DNA of 64,000 bases from Diabrotica undecimpunctata (taxonomy: Eukaryota; Arthropoda; Insecta; Coleoptera; Chrysomelidae): the NCBI RefSeq assembly GCF_040954645.1, contig NC_092805.1, forward strand, positions 76,106,564 through 76,170,563, given 5' to 3'. This document shows, in pieces, positions 52,802-63,920 of this stretch (the stretch's first letter is position 1; each line of letters begins with the position of its first letter). The notes below the pieces were generated by a model. That model was not told the DNA's origin. It was given only the letters and a program-made list of their open reading frames with translations, and ran no database searches. Made by a program: the position numbers and the translations under genes.

Positions 52802-53720
52802 TGTATTTTTGTCTAATTTTGGCAGTGGGTCTGTCACCTTTGTTATTATTAAATAAATAAATAAATGTAATATCTAATGCAACATGTAATAATAAATGAA
52901 GTTCATTTAAAAATTTATTTTTTATTTCCACAAATACATTCTTAACATTAACAGGATGACGCTACTTTTAGCACTTTGTACGATTCCGTTAGACATCTAA
53001 TGTACATCAACAAGGATTGTAAGAAAAAACTCAAAGAAAAATTCTGTTATGAAGTACAGTTATAACATTATGGAAGGAAAACCATTATTTAAATAAAAAA
53101 TTCAGAAAACATTCTGTACATTCTACAGAAAAGAAATGTGTCGATAATGTGACAATTGAAGACTACATGGCACTTACATCTAAATTTTGTCCTTCGTTAA
53201 ATTTAGCTAATTTCATAAATGTTCAAATTTTACAGTCTAGAAAAAAGGCAAGAGGTAGAAGATTCAGTAATCAGTTTAAACAGGATGTCTCTTAATGTAC
53301 TTCAATGGGCCAAAAGTTTTACAAAAATGTTTTGTGTAGCAAATTTTGTTTACCCAGCCCTAATATATTATTTATAAATAATATACCAGACAGCTACTCA
53401 AAAAGTGTAACTAATTTGCCGGATAAAACTGTATATTCATATGTTAATGTATATAAAAATAGAACCGGTGACACATTTGATAATCTAAAAATCCCTACTG
53501 TTGATTCTGTTGACTTTATAAGGAGGTATACTTGACATTCTATTTCAAAAGAATTTTGAAATATTAGCTGTACAACCGAATATTATTAAAACATGTTTTT
53601 CGATTTAGTACCATAAATTTGAGTCGCCTTTTGAACAAAGACCACTCAAATATTGTACAACTTTATTTAGCCTTGTACGTTTGTACTATTTATTAAAATT
53701 CAACAACAGAAATTTCAATA
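52802..53720 (+). pseudogene. P-like transposase core block (arm B)
   Basis: Plus-strand reading gives KKCVDNVTIEDYMALTSKFC, PSLNLANFINVQILQSRKKA, RGRRFSNQFKQDV, then FYKNVLCSKFCLPSPNILF and YSKSVTNLPDKTVYSYVNVY, NRTGDTFDNLKIPTVDSVDF. From RRFSNQFKQDV through FCLPSP to TNLPD this follows the P/THAP9 layout but with the nuclease core absent. Compared with arm A (37,060-36,330) it lacks one stop (NLANF is intact). Frameshifts near 53,280-53,310 and 53,530 break it. Confidence 0.6.
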
Positions 53721-54396
53721 CTCAAAAATATGAAAATAAAACTAAAAGAAAAAAATAATAAAACGATTATTTGGAAACATCAATAACACGATTTAATCGT
53801 TTATATCGAAATAACAAGTCAAAATAGTCTATTACAATGAACAGGTAAGATCAATCACTAATCAATATACATATTTAGGAGTTTTGTTCACATCCTCTTG
53901 TGTTTTTAGTGAGATATAATTAAAATATATTAACTGATTTCAAACTCTGTATTTGAATTTTGAAATGAAACTTTGCATTTTATTCTACTTTATAACCATA
54001 CAGCTTTAAAACTAGCATATTTATTAAAAACTGTTGCATAACTCTCCATTTGATTTTTTTTTGATAGTGTATAAGACAGTTCTGTAACAAATAGTTGTGA
54101 AACGTTAGAAAACAAAATCATAAATACAACGCAGAGAAAGAAACAATTTTAGGTTTTTTTTTATTAATTTCTCGAAGAATGAAAGAGTAGCAAGAAGAGT
54201 TTTGAAATTGGTTGAAATTAAAATCAATTTTGTTAAATAAATCAAAGTCGGCTCTGTCGCGTCCATATGTGCAGGGCCAGTCCACGGTTTTCGTCCAGAC
54301 AATATGGCGTCAAGGTCACCGAATTTTGTCTAAAAAGATCAAAGGTACCGCGGTAGAGTGAGAATACTGGTTGTTATCTATACTGTGTTTATAATT
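53721..54396 (+). other. 3' region of arm B
   Basis: Mirror of 35,618-36,300. It holds TCTCACTAAAAACACAAGAG-type sequence (reverse, near 53,900) that also recurs near 36,085, 37,590, 38,570, 41,915 and 42,430, and a 54,237-54,360 segment with GGTACCGCGG. The minus-strand frame 54,105-54,302 is probably not a gene. Confidence 0.5.
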
Positions 54397-54429
54397 ACAT
54401 TTGAGTTTATTTCAACCATGGTTTCAACC

Positions 54430-54793
54430 TGTAGTACAATATCAATAATTAGTCGAATAAACGACTAACTTAAGTAACTGACTAGACACATAAAAGCACT
54501 TAATATTAATTAAAAAAATATAAGAATAGACAAATAGTTATCGATTCATTTGTAAACTACTGTTTACATTCAAACAGGACTACCCTTAGATGTTGCCAAA
54601 TTTCTACTTCATGGTTTGTAACTTAAGGTGGCTGTGAACACGGTTCGTAGACTTACTACGGTTGCCTCTTCCGACTACAGTCGAAATATGATTCCCAATA
54701 TAAAAGTGATATAAAACTTTTTACATTTTTATTTATAGACAATTGACATGTGTTATGACTTTCTTCTTCTTTTCTCTATTATAATATACTACA
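54430..54793 (-). repeat. gypsy-2 3' LTR
   Basis: 364 bp, TG...CA, with short inverted ends TGTAGTA/TACTACA. Its first 105 bp recurs at 764-868. The other LTR is outside the window, so this boundary rests on the polypurine tract, the terminal dinucleotides and that match. Confidence 0.7.
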
Positions 54794-55109
54794 ATACCTC
54801 CCCACTATAAGTTTAAACGTACAGGTGGTTTTACATTTCTTTTTGGCCTACTTGGAACTGCTGTCACATTTTCTTTGGTTTCTGGTTTCTCATTAACCAT
54901 TAACCTCACTAACATCTGCTTTACTTGCTACTTCATTACCAGACTCTTCAAAATTTCTCGCTTTAACTTTGTTTTAACACTTCCCCTTCTCTTAGAGCTG
55001 AGAAGGGTCCAACACTGTTACTAATTGTATTATTATTATTAGTTATATCAGTTACAATGGTTTCATTAAGACTATCGTAGTTAGAATCAGACCCTTTATC
55101 TCGCAAAAT

Positions 55110-57160
55110 CTAGTCCAAATGTCTTTTCCAAATTAAACCTTCCTGTGTTAACTTACACAAATATATCCTGTCACCTAAAAGTTCATCTATTATTGCTTGT
55201 GCCCATGTTTTACGATTAGGATAACGATAATCTCTACAAAGGACTTTATCCCCCACTTGAAAAGTTTCAATTCGTCCATTACTATTTAATTTATTATCAA
55301 TTAATTTAGAACTCTGATTCTCACTACATGTCCATAACAAATCTAATCGGGTTTTAACTTTATGTTTAAATACAAGACTGGAGGGTGATACACCTGTAGT
55401 ACAATGTACCTACTGAATTTCTATAATGGAACAATAACTTACTGATTATAGTTTGTAAAGAATTATTACAGTTGTAATCATCCCTCAATCCTTTCAAAGC
55501 AGCGTTTTTAAATGTCTTAACAAAATTCTCTGCAAAACCATTTGTTGCTGGATGATATGGTGGTGATGTAGAGTGTTTATTACCATTATTATGTGAAAAT
55601 TTTGAAAATTCACCTGATGAAAATTGAGGGCCATTATCTGTAACAACTACTTTAGGTAAACCAAACCGAGCAAAACAATCTCTAAATTTTTCAATAGTCT
55701 CCTCAGCGGTCAAATTATTCATAATAAATGCTTCTGGCCATTTTGTAAAAGTATCAATGATTATCAAAATCATTTTATTTCTTATGGGACCCAGAAAATC
55801 AGCATGCACCCTCTCAAACATACATGTTCCCTTTTCACATGATATTAACTTAGCTTTACTTGGTTCTGCTCTAAACCCTAAACAAATTTTACAATTATTT
55901 ACATAAGATTCAATGTCTGTATCTAAATTTGGCCACCAAAAATAAGCTCGTGCATTTGCTTTCATCTTGGAAATTCCTTCATGTGTACTGTGCAACTCTA
56001 ACAGCAATTATTGTTTTCTTAACTTTGTTGGCACTACTACTCGAAATCCCCACATAATCACCCCCTTCTTTACAGATAATTCTTCTTTTCTATTTAAAAA
56101 TGGTTTCATTATTCCATCTACTGTCTCTGGGAATCCATACCTAATATGGTTAAACAAACGACCTAACACCGGATCTGTCCTGATTTCTACCCTTACCTTG
56201 AGGGTATCAATGGGAGTCAACCCTTCTATAAAATGTAGATAATCAACATCTTCTTCTTTTTCGCTTACTGTTTTCTCTAGAGGAAGTCGACTTAAAGCAT
56301 CTGCCTGCACATTATTAGCTCCTTTAATACATTTAAAAACATAATCAAATCCTGACAGAAACAATGCCCAACGCTGTAACCTTGCTAAGGCCATTTTCGG
56401 GAGACTTTTAAACTCACTAAAAAGTGCCTGCAGGGGCTTATGATCACTCAAAATTTCAAACTTTCTACCTGCTAAGTAATGATAAAGCTTCTGTACTGCC
56501 CAAACAATTGCTAAGACTTCTTTATGAACCACAGCATAATTTCTCTCTGCCTTATTTAAGACCCTTGATATAGAGCAAACTGGTCGTTGTGATCCCTCTG
56601 GCAATACATGCAATAATGCAGCACCTAACCCGTATTCTGAACTATCACAAACTAGTCTAATAGGTTTATTTTGATCAAAATGCATTAACACATGACTCGA
56701 AGTTATCTCCTTCTTAATAGCATCAAATGAATTTTGACAATTATCTGTCCATAAATATTTGCTATTTTTTTCTAGAAGTTTATATAATGGATTCACCCTA
56801 TCTGCCAAATTTGGAATAAATTTAGAATAATAATTTATCATACCAAGAAATGATCTTAACTCCGTCAAATTCTTTGGTTTTGGCAGTTTCACAATTGCTT
56901 CTACTTTTTTATTATCGGTTTCCAGCCCCCTATTTGAAATTTTATGTCCTAAATAAAAAATACAATCTTTAACAAATTCACATTTACTCAAATTTAACCT
57001 AAATCCTGATTTTAAAAGTCTCTTAAGAACCTCAGCCAAGTTCTCTAAATGTTCTTTGTTATCTTTCCCTGTAACTACCACATCATCTAAATAATTGACT
57101 GTACCCCTACAACCCTGCAAAACTTTCTCCACTATACACTGAAAAATAGAACAAGCTGGT
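55110..57160 (-). pseudogene. gypsy-2 pol: RT C-terminus, RNase H, integrase
   Basis: From the BEL junction: ACSIFQCIVEKVLQGCRG, VNYLDDVVVTGKDNKEHL (catalytic YLDD intact), the thumb (LGHKISNRGLETDNKKVE), RNase H (IRLVCDSSEYGLGAALLH, VHKEVLAIVWAVQKL, ILSDHKPLQALF), then LSRLPLEK. A stop at 56,008 separates it from the integrase, which has the triad FERVHADFLGP, VVTDNGPQFSSGEF and NGFAENFVKTFK and an upstream zinc-binding region (HSTHEGISKMKANARAYFWW). A frameshift near 55,360 leads to a GPY/F-like C-terminal domain (VGDKVLCRDYRYPNRKTW, WKRHLD) ending 55,110. Only about three lesions are present, so it is moderately young. Confidence 0.88.
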
Positions 57161-57643
57161 TGAATGAAGTTAATTAAGTTCTATAGGAGAAATACTCACT
57201 CATGATTGTTTATTTAGGTGCTGGTATAATTTTAATATGAAAATAAGTTATAGGTAAATTTATCAATTAATATAAATACTATGTGTGTATGCAATCAAAT
57301 TACGGTACCTGTGATGCTGTGATGTTGATGTATACTTCTTCTTCTTCCTCAGTGCACTGATTCGGGAACAAAATCTTCTCACAATGTCACGTGGTCAGGG
57401 TACTAGTTACACAAATACTGGAGTGTTTAACGCGCCGATTTATACAGGACTATCTCTAAACTAAGATTGAAAATGCGTCTCGTCCCGTAGCTTGCTCCCT
57501 TAAGACTCGGAGGGGGACTGTACAGGTCCGTATTAATTTACGATGACAAGACATACACACACGTTAAGTAAAGAATTAAATATAAAAAATAAAATAATAA
57601 AAATTATTAATAAAACTGAGAATATATGTGGAGGGACGTAACA
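57161..57643 (-). repeat. BEL copy 2, 3' LTR
   Basis: 483 bp, minus-strand start TGTTACGTCCCTCC, end AACTTCATTCA. Directly inside, at 57,644-57,660, is the polypurine tract GGTGGGTGGGAA. Confidence 0.92.
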
Positions 57644-57674
57644 TTCCCACCCACCAAAATGCATATTTGCATTT

Positions 57675-60600
57675 TTAGTCAGTATAAGGCAAAGGGCATA
57701 GCTTAACCAAAGGTCGCCTAAGTTCACCTTTCGCGGTTTGTACGATAGCTACGCGAGAAATATCATCTTGACCAAAAATTAAAGTCTTAATTCGACCCAT
57801 TTGCCATTGTAAGGGAGGTTTGGTCTCATTACGTATTAGTACGAGTGTACCTATATTAGGATTACCCTCATTTTTATGCCACTTCGAGCGTTGATGAAGA
57901 GTATGTAAATATTCTCTGCTCCATCTTTGCCAAAAGTCTGCATGTAATCGGTGCAGCAATTGCCAACGACTTAGTCTATTTAAATGAACATCACTGTAAT
58001 CCCGATCGGGAATTATCTTTAAAGGCTCTAGTGTAAGAAAATGACCAGGTGTTAACACTGAAAAATCATTTGGATCATTACTGACAGGACATAAGGGACG
58101 ACTATTTAAGACAGCCTCTATTTGTATGAGTAATGTATTGAATTCTTCATAGGTTAAAACCTGTTCGCCTATGACTCTAGACACATGTGTTTTTACGCCT
58201 TTTATACCCGCTTCAAACAATCCACCAAAATGGGAAGCTGCCGGAGGATTTAAATGCCATGTAATGACGTCGTTTTTTTCAAAATGTGACTTAATGTTTT
58301 CTAAATAGGATTTTGCTCCTACAAAATTTGTTCCGCAATCAGAATAAACAACAGAGCAACGTCCTCGACGTGCTATAAAACGTCTGAATGAGGCTAAAAA
58401 TGCCTCGGTACTAAGTTCAGATACCAATTCTAAGTGCAAAGCCTTAGTGGCAAAGCATACAAATAGGCAAATATAGGCTTTCGTTCGTTTAGCATTTTTA
58501 AGCTTATTGGCTCGTATCAGAAAAGGACCGCCAAAGTCGACGCCAACGCAAGAAAATGGTTTGGCCTTGGATATCCGTAGGTCGGGAAGAGCCCCCATAG
58601 GTGGCTGATAATTTTGAGGTTTTAGTCTCCAACAGGAAAGACACTTTGAAAGAACACTACGAATAACACGTTTGGATGAAATTATCCAAAAGTTTTGTGA
58701 CAAGGCGAAGTGCGTACCTTGAATGCCTGCATGTAGATGTACAATATGAATTTCCGAAATAAGTAATTTGATAAAATTACCTTTAGAAGGCAAAAGAAGA
58801 GGAAAGCGCTTGTCATACGCTAATTCTGACTGGCTAAGTCTTCCGCCCACTCTTAGGAGATCATGTGAATCAAAGAAGGGATTTAATTTTTTCAAATATT
58901 TGAATTTTATAGCATTACTTTTAACCTGTTCTATTTCCTCCTTCAAATATCTTTGTTGCACTAATCTAATTAGTTGATTAGTGGCGTTACTTTGTTCCTG
59001 AATAGAAAGCCTTCCAACTGTTCGTTGATTGACTGATTTTAGGTTACCAACAAATCTAAGAACATAGGAAAAGATACGTTTTAATTTTGAAAAGGAAGAA
59101 AATCGATTACAGAGATTATCGACAAATTCATCAGATGGAAAAGACAAAAGACAACTTTTCTGTTTCAATTCTAAGTTATGTTCAATAGAATCGGTCAAAG
59201 AGAATGACCAGTTATCTTCAGTAGTGCGAAGAAACTCCGGACCCACCCACCAAGCAGGAGTATTTAAGAAATCCTCAGGGAAAAGTCCACGGGATCCGTG
59301 ATCCGCACTATTTAATGAAGAAGGAATATATCGCCAGTGTTTTGAAGCTATCCTGTCTTGAATATAAGAAATTCTGTTACTGACGAAGGTTTTCCATTTA
59401 TATGGCTGTGAATTAATCCAATGAAGAACAACAGTCGAATCTGACCATGCGTAAATTCTACTAAACTGTATAGTGAGAGTCTGCAGTATATAAGATAATA
59501 ATTTACTAAGAATTACTGCTGCATTGAGCTCGAGACGAGGAATAGTTTGCACCCTGGTAGGAGATACCTTTGTTCGGGCTAAAAGAAAATAAGTTTTGAT
59601 GACTCCTGTATTATAACACACACGAAGGTATGTAACAGCAGAAGATCCACGTAAAGAAGCGTCGCAAAAGCCATGAAGCTCACAGGAAATAATTGCATTT
59701 AAAGAAATATGACGAGGTATAGTAAACTTAGACAGTATAGGCAGTTCAATTTTAAATTGTTCCCACCTTGAAGTAATTTCCAAAGGTGGAGTTGCATCCC
59801 AATCTAAATTAAGTAGCCAAAGACGTTGAATAATAGTCTTCACTATCAAAGTGACAGGATTAAGAATACCGTAAGGATCGAATATGCGAGCTATTTGGGA
59901 TAAGAGATTTCGCTTTGTGCAGGAAGCTTGAAGAGGTAAAATTTTGTAAAAGAAATCATCAGATGATGGATTCCATTCAAGTCCTAATACCTTTAACGAA
60001 GATTGATCTAAGTCAAATGAAAAAGACTGTTGCAGAATATGATCCAAAGGAATATTAGCGAGAGAGAATAACTGAGGGGCATTACTTGCCCATTTTCGTA
60101 ACTCAAATCCACCACGTTTCAATAAAGATATTAATTCTTTTATAGCAAGAACACTATTTTCTAAAGAATCCTTTCCTGTCACCACATCGTCTACGTAAGT
60201 ATCTTTTAGGAGTATAGATGAGGCTACAGGTAAGTCCGGTTCGTCGAGTGCTAGCTGCTGTAGAGTACGAATTGCAAGATATGGTGAGCTAGACACACCG
60301 AAAGTAACCCGAGTAAGTTCGTATTCAGCAATAGATTCCTGTTCCGAAAAACGCCAAAGTATTCTTTGAAATCTTTGTTGCTCAGGAGCGATAAGAATCT
60401 GAGTAAACATGGATTTAATATCTGCAGTAAAGACGTATTTATGAAACCTGAATTTAAGCAATAAATTTACAAGATCATTTTGTAATTTTGGACCTGAATA
60501 TAACGTATCGTTTAAAGACGGAAAGTTAGGGGCGTGTGCAGAAGCATCAAACACAACGCGCAATGGAGTAGTACTGGACTCCTTGTAAATACAATGGTGT

Positions 60601-62825
60601 GGTAGATAATAAGCATTATTTATTGCCGTACTTGGCTGAATCGGATTTAAATAATGATTATCTATGAAACTTTTGATAAAGCTTGAATATTGAATCTCAA
60701 GTGATTCATTTTTGGCAAATCTGCGCTCTAAAGAACTAAATCTTTGTAAGGCTAAACGTTTTGTGTCGCCAAAAGAAGGTATTTCGTTTTTGAAAGGCAG
60801 CTTTACTACAAATCTGCCCTCGGAATTTCTATAAGTGGTATGAGTATACAGCTTCTCACAGAATGAGTCTTCCGGAGAATAAGATTTAACTTCTGGTACT
60901 TCCTCAATGGCCCAGAATTGTTTTAATGTCGCATCTAATTGCTCAGAATCATTAGCAGAAAATGACGTGAAAAAGGAATGAATATTTGTTATATTTGTAG
61001 GTGAAATATTTCCCATCAAAACATAACCGAAACTTGTTTCAAGAGCTGAAAGCTGATCATTACGGGTTTTATTAATTCCTCCTGTTAAGATGTAAGGAAA
61101 GATATTTGCTCCTAATAGAACATCAACTTTACCTGGAATATTTGCCATTTTATCAGCCAACCTGAAATGTTGAAGATACGGCAAGTTGTCTAAAGAAATT
61201 GGAACAGTTGGCATATTTTGACAGATTTGAGGAAGAATTATTGCATCTATCTCGCAATGAAAGTTTATGTCATAAGACGAAGAAATATTCAATTTTACGC
61301 CTGATTTGGCTGGGGTGCACATTCTATCAAGACCTTGTATCGATAAAGCCGCATTGAATTTAGGGAGACTTAATTTGTCTGCACATTCTTTACTAATGAA
61401 GTTAGCTTGAGACGCACTGTCTAATAAGGCTCTAACTTCCAAGGCTTTACCAAAACGATCGAGAACATGGATTGTAGCTGTAGCTAGCAAGACATTATTT
61501 GTCAAAGTATTTGATAAGGCGGATACAGAAGGCATAGAATCGTTAGATGAACTAGCAACCTCGTTGTGAGAAGAAGAAGAAGAAGAATCATTCGCATTGA
61601 GATTATCAAAGTGAAGAGCAGTATGATGTTTTTTATTACAATGTGTACATCTTTTGGATGAAAGGCATTTGATCGTAACATGAGTTTTAGACAAGCAGTT
61701 TATACAACATTTATTCTGTTTAGCAAAGTCAAAGCGTTTTTGAGGTGATTCAGCAAGAAATTGATTGCATTTAAATAAAGCATGATCCGAACCACAAAAT
61801 AGACACTTATTTTTGACAGAACTGGTCAAAAATGTAGAAGTTTGACGAGATGAATACCTTACGTTATTAGAAGTATCTGAATTAGTAGATTTAACATTTT
61901 TGCTGACTTGTCTTTTATATGACTCCAATGAAGTGCAACGCTGCAATGCGAACTTATAAACTTCCTCATAGGAAGGTACATTTTTTGAAGCAAAGTGTAA
62001 TTCGAAAGCTCTAACTGTTTCTACATCCAATTTGTCCATCAGTAAATTCATTAGAATAAAGTCCCATTGAGAGGGAGAAAAAAGTAATTTTTCTAAAGAG
62101 GCTAAGTTTTCATTGAAAATATCTAATAATTTTCTAAGTGAAACAGGATCATCAGTTTTAACCACACTGGCATTTTGAATATTTTTCCATAATGCTCTAG
62201 ATAAGTCTTGTTTACCTTCATAGCGATCAATTAAGGTGTTGTAAGCAATTATATAATTAGAATCTTGCAGCTTAATGCTTTTAACTAAATTGTAAGGTAC
62301 TTCCTTAAGTGATTGCAGAAGATAACTAAACTTTTCTATATTAGAAAGATCAGAATTATTATGTACAAGAGCATTATATAAATCGATAAATGTGGGTAAA
62401 TCTGTAATCTCGCCCGCAAATATACTTAAATTTAGTTTAGGAAGATTTACGTTACGTTTTGATTTGATTTGTGGATCAGCGGACACATTTTGAGTTCCAC
62501 TAGTAGTATTATTTAATAAAGAATTATGTTTAAAATAAAGAGAAGCTATTTTATTAATACTATTGGCAAATTCAAACCTAATTATTTCTTCCGTATCCAA
62601 ATTTGCGTCTTCCTCGACAGCAATTAAATTAATTAATTCAGTATGCTGATTATTGAAACTAGTATTGATAGCTTCATAATCTTTTGCAGCAAAGAGAAAC
62701 CCTGGAATTAATGAAGCATCAACCAACACTTCATCTACCAGCTTTTCCATTTGTTTAATCTTACAAATGTCAACGTTTCTCAATGCACGCAAACGAACAA
62801 TTTTATTTGAATTTCTGGAAGACAT
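57675..62825 (-). CDS. BEL/Pao gag-pol polyprotein (copy 2)
   Basis: I place the start at ATG 62,825 (MSSRNSNKIVRLRALRN); an in-frame ATG at 62,864 adds only 13 hydrophobic residues of leader. Order: gag (about 130-320, LNLSIFAGEITDLPTFIDLY); Cys/His knuckles (CLFCGSDHALFKC, CCINCLSKTHVTIKC, CTHCNKKHH); protease (VRALLDSASQANFISK, about 467; D-S-A in place of the D-S-G of copy 1); RT (FRFHKYVFTADIKSMF; active site YVDDVVTGKDS near 877); RNase H (FCDASLRGSSAVTY near 1,052); integrase triad Asp (GVDFGGPF, about 1,428), Asp (YSDCGTNF, about 1,494), Glu (GLFEAGIK, about 1,536); DUF5641-like C-terminus ending KLCPLPYTD. No env, no stop, normal length. Confidence 0.94.
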   Translation of the reverse strand: MSSRNSNKIVRLRALRNVDICKIKQMEKLVDEVLVDASLIPGFLFAAKDYEAINTSFNNQHTELINLIAVEEDANLDTEEIIRFEFANSINKIASLYFKHNSLLNNTTSGTQNVSADPQIKSKRNVNLPKLNLSIFAGEITDLPTFIDLYNALVHNNSDLSNIEKFSYLLQSLKEVPYNLVKSIKLQDSNYIIAYNTLIDRYEGKQDLSRALWKNIQNASVVKTDDPVSLRKLLDIFNENLASLEKLLFSPSQWDFILMNLLMDKLDVETVRAFELHFASKNVPSYEEVYKFALQRCTSLESYKRQVSKNVKSTNSDTSNNVRYSSRQTSTFLTSSVKNKCLFCGSDHALFKCNQFLAESPQKRFDFAKQNKCCINCLSKTHVTIKCLSSKRCTHCNKKHHTALHFDNLNANDSSSSSSHNEVASSSNDSMPSVSALSNTLTNNVLLATATIHVLDRFGKALEVRALLDSASQANFISKECADKLSLPKFNAALSIQGLDRMCTPAKSGVKLNISSSYDINFHCEIDAIILPQICQNMPTVPISLDNLPYLQHFRLADKMANIPGKVDVLLGANIFPYILTGGINKTRNDQLSALETSFGYVLMGNISPTNITNIHSFFTSFSANDSEQLDATLKQFWAIEEVPEVKSYSPEDSFCEKLYTHTTYRNSEGRFVVKLPFKNEIPSFGDTKRLALQRFSSLERRFAKNESLEIQYSSFIKSFIDNHYLNPIQPSTAINNAYYLPHHCIYKESSTTPLRVVFDASAHAPNFPSLNDTLYSGPKLQNDLVNLLLKFRFHKYVFTADIKSMFTQILIAPEQQRFQRILWRFSEQESIAEYELTRVTFGVSSSPYLAIRTLQQLALDEPDLPVASSILLKDTYVDDVVTGKDSLENSVLAIKELISLLKRGGFELRKWASNAPQLFSLANIPLDHILQQSFSFDLDQSSLKVLGLEWNPSSDDFFYKILPLQASCTKRNLLSQIARIFDPYGILNPVTLIVKTIIQRLWLLNLDWDATPPLEITSRWEQFKIELPILSKFTIPRHISLNAIISCELHGFCDASLRGSSAVTYLRVCYNTGVIKTYFLLARTKVSPTRVQTIPRLELNAAVILSKLLSYILQTLTIQFSRIYAWSDSTVVLHWINSQPYKWKTFVSNRISYIQDRIASKHWRYIPSSLNSADHGSRGLFPEDFLNTPAWWVGPEFLRTTEDNWSFSLTDSIEHNLELKQKSCLLSFPSDEFVDNLCNRFSSFSKLKRIFSYVLRFVGNLKSVNQRTVGRLSIQEQSNATNQLIRLVQQRYLKEEIEQVKSNAIKFKYLKKLNPFFDSHDLLRVGGRLSQSELAYDKRFPLLLPSKGNFIKLLISEIHIVHLHAGIQGTHFALSQNFWIISSKRVIRSVLSKCLSCWRLKPQNYQPPMGALPDLRISKAKPFSCVGVDFGGPFLIRANKLKNAKRTKAYICLFVCFATKALHLELVSELSTEAFLASFRRFIARRGRCSVVYSDCGTNFVGAKSYLENIKSHFEKNDVITWHLNPPAASHFGGLFEAGIKGVKTHVSRVIGEQVLTYEEFNTLLIQIEAVLNSRPLCPVSNDPNDFSVLTPGHFLTLEPLKIIPDRDYSDVHLNRLSRWQLLHRLHADFWQRWSREYLHTLHQRSKWHKNEGNPNIGTLVLIRNETKPPLQWQMGRIKTLIFGQDDISRVAIVQTAKGELRRPLVKLCPLPYTD

Positions 62826-63421
62826 TATTGTATTATATATATAGAAAAAAAATTTGTGTAACACAAAGAACCTTTAAAGAATGATCTCAATAAATTCAGT
62901 ATGTACTCGTAATATGTAATATATGTAATACTTTTAAAGTTATGAAACTCAATAAGTATCAGTAAGAATAAATATTTATTATATATGAGTATGTATAATC
63001 GAGCAAACAAAAAAAAACACTCCAAGTATTATTTAAACAAAATCAATATATATTTATTTAATTGTAACTAGAAATATACGCATAAAATATTTTTAAAACC
63101 AGTGTTCAATTAATATTGCATTTTTTTTTAATTTCCTAAGTTATATAAAATAAATATATAATCATATAAACCCCTTGTATTTAAAGAATTCTAAATTGTA
63201 CTACCCACAGAATTGTACGTGATTTTTGAGAGTTTTGTCAGAGGGGCAGGTAGAGACCTCGCTTGGGATTATCGCATCCGTCGCCAGATGTGTATCGATA
63301 GTGGAATTTTTTCAATGATTTTAAACGAATTTTGAGAAAAGCTTTGCCCAACTATTTAAAATTTTATATAATTTGATCGCGTTTTTAATTGAATAAATTA
63401 CTTTAAACTAATTTTAATTTG

Positions 63422-63437
63422 GCATCTGAAGGACCAA
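63422..63437 (-). promoter_or_regulatory. BEL copy 2 primer-binding site
   Basis: TGGTCCTTCAGATGCC follows the 5' LTR on the minus strand. It shares TGGTCCTTC with BEL copy 1 and then diverges. Confidence 0.65.
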
Positions 63438-63920
63438 TGTTTGAAGTTAATTAAGTTCTATAGGAGAAATACTCACTCATAATTGTTTATTTAGGTGCTG
63501 GTATAATTTTAATATGAAAATAAGTTATAGGCAAATTTATCAATTAATATAAATACTATGTGTGTATGCTATCAAATTACGGTACCTGTGATGCTGTGAT
63601 GTTGATGTATACTTCTTCTTCTTCCTCAGTGCACTGATTCGGGAACAAAATCTTCTCACAATGTCACGTGGTCAGGGTACTAGTTACACAAATACTGGAG
63701 TGTTTAACGCGCCGATTTATACAGGACTATCTCTAAACTAAGATTAAAAATGCGTCTCGTCCCGTAGCTTGCTCCCTTAAGACTCGGAGGGGGACTGTAC
63801 AGGTCCGTATTAATTTACGATGACAAGACATACACACACGTTAAGTAAAGAATTAAATATAAAAAATAAAATAATAAAAATTATTAATAAAACTGAGAAT
63901 ATATGTGGAGGGACGTAACA
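63438..63920 (-). repeat. BEL copy 2, 5' LTR
   Basis: 483 bp, nearly identical to 57,161-57,643. The leader between it and the ORF (62,826-63,421) has no gene. Confidence 0.92.

Larger units (their letters stand above)
40430..54396 (+). mobile_element. THAP/P-like transposon, right inverted copy (arm B), split by later insertions
   Basis: Mirror image of arm A. THAP exons (40,488-40,949), linker (41,006-41,208), C-terminal block (41,336-41,740) and its tandem duplicate (to about 42,660), then a Ty3/gypsy insertion (42,716-46,657), 180 bp of arm sequence, an I-type LINE (46,838-52,801), then the core and C-terminal block (52,802-53,720) and a 3' region ending near 54,396 with AATACTGGTTGTTATCTAT. 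The gypsy and LINE breakpoints coincide with points where arm A is continuous, so arm A serves as the empty-site reference. Confidence 0.65.
54430..57160 (-). mobile_element. Ty3/gypsy retrotransposon (copy 2), 3' part; continues at 63,921
   Basis: 3' LTR 54,430-54,793 (364 bp, minus-strand ends TGTAGTATATT and ATTGTACTACA), polypurine tract AGTGGGGAGG just inside, then integrase, RNase H and RT. The RT coding frame is interrupted at 57,160 by the BEL element and resumes at 63,921-64,000. The 5' half lies beyond the window. Confidence 0.85.
57161..63920 (-). mobile_element. complete BEL/Pao LTR retrotransposon (copy 2)
   Basis: 6,760 bp with two 483-bp LTRs (57,161-57,643 and 63,438-63,920; about six differences). 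It is inserted in the gypsy-2 RT gene; AAGCTGGT occurs on both sides (57,153-57,160 and 63,922-63,929) with one extra T. Polypurine tract GGTGGGTGGGAA, primer-binding site TGGTCCTTCAGATGCC and a single 1,729-codon gag-pol ORF are present. The duplication is longer than the usual 5 bp, so its exact extent is uncertain. It is a different family from copy 1 and apparently intact. Confidence 0.92.

Noticed and set aside
54105..54302. 65-codon minus-strand frame resembling a first exon
   Set aside because: The homologous position in arm A is disrupted by frame changes, there is no domain, and it lies in the 3' region of the THAP-like element.
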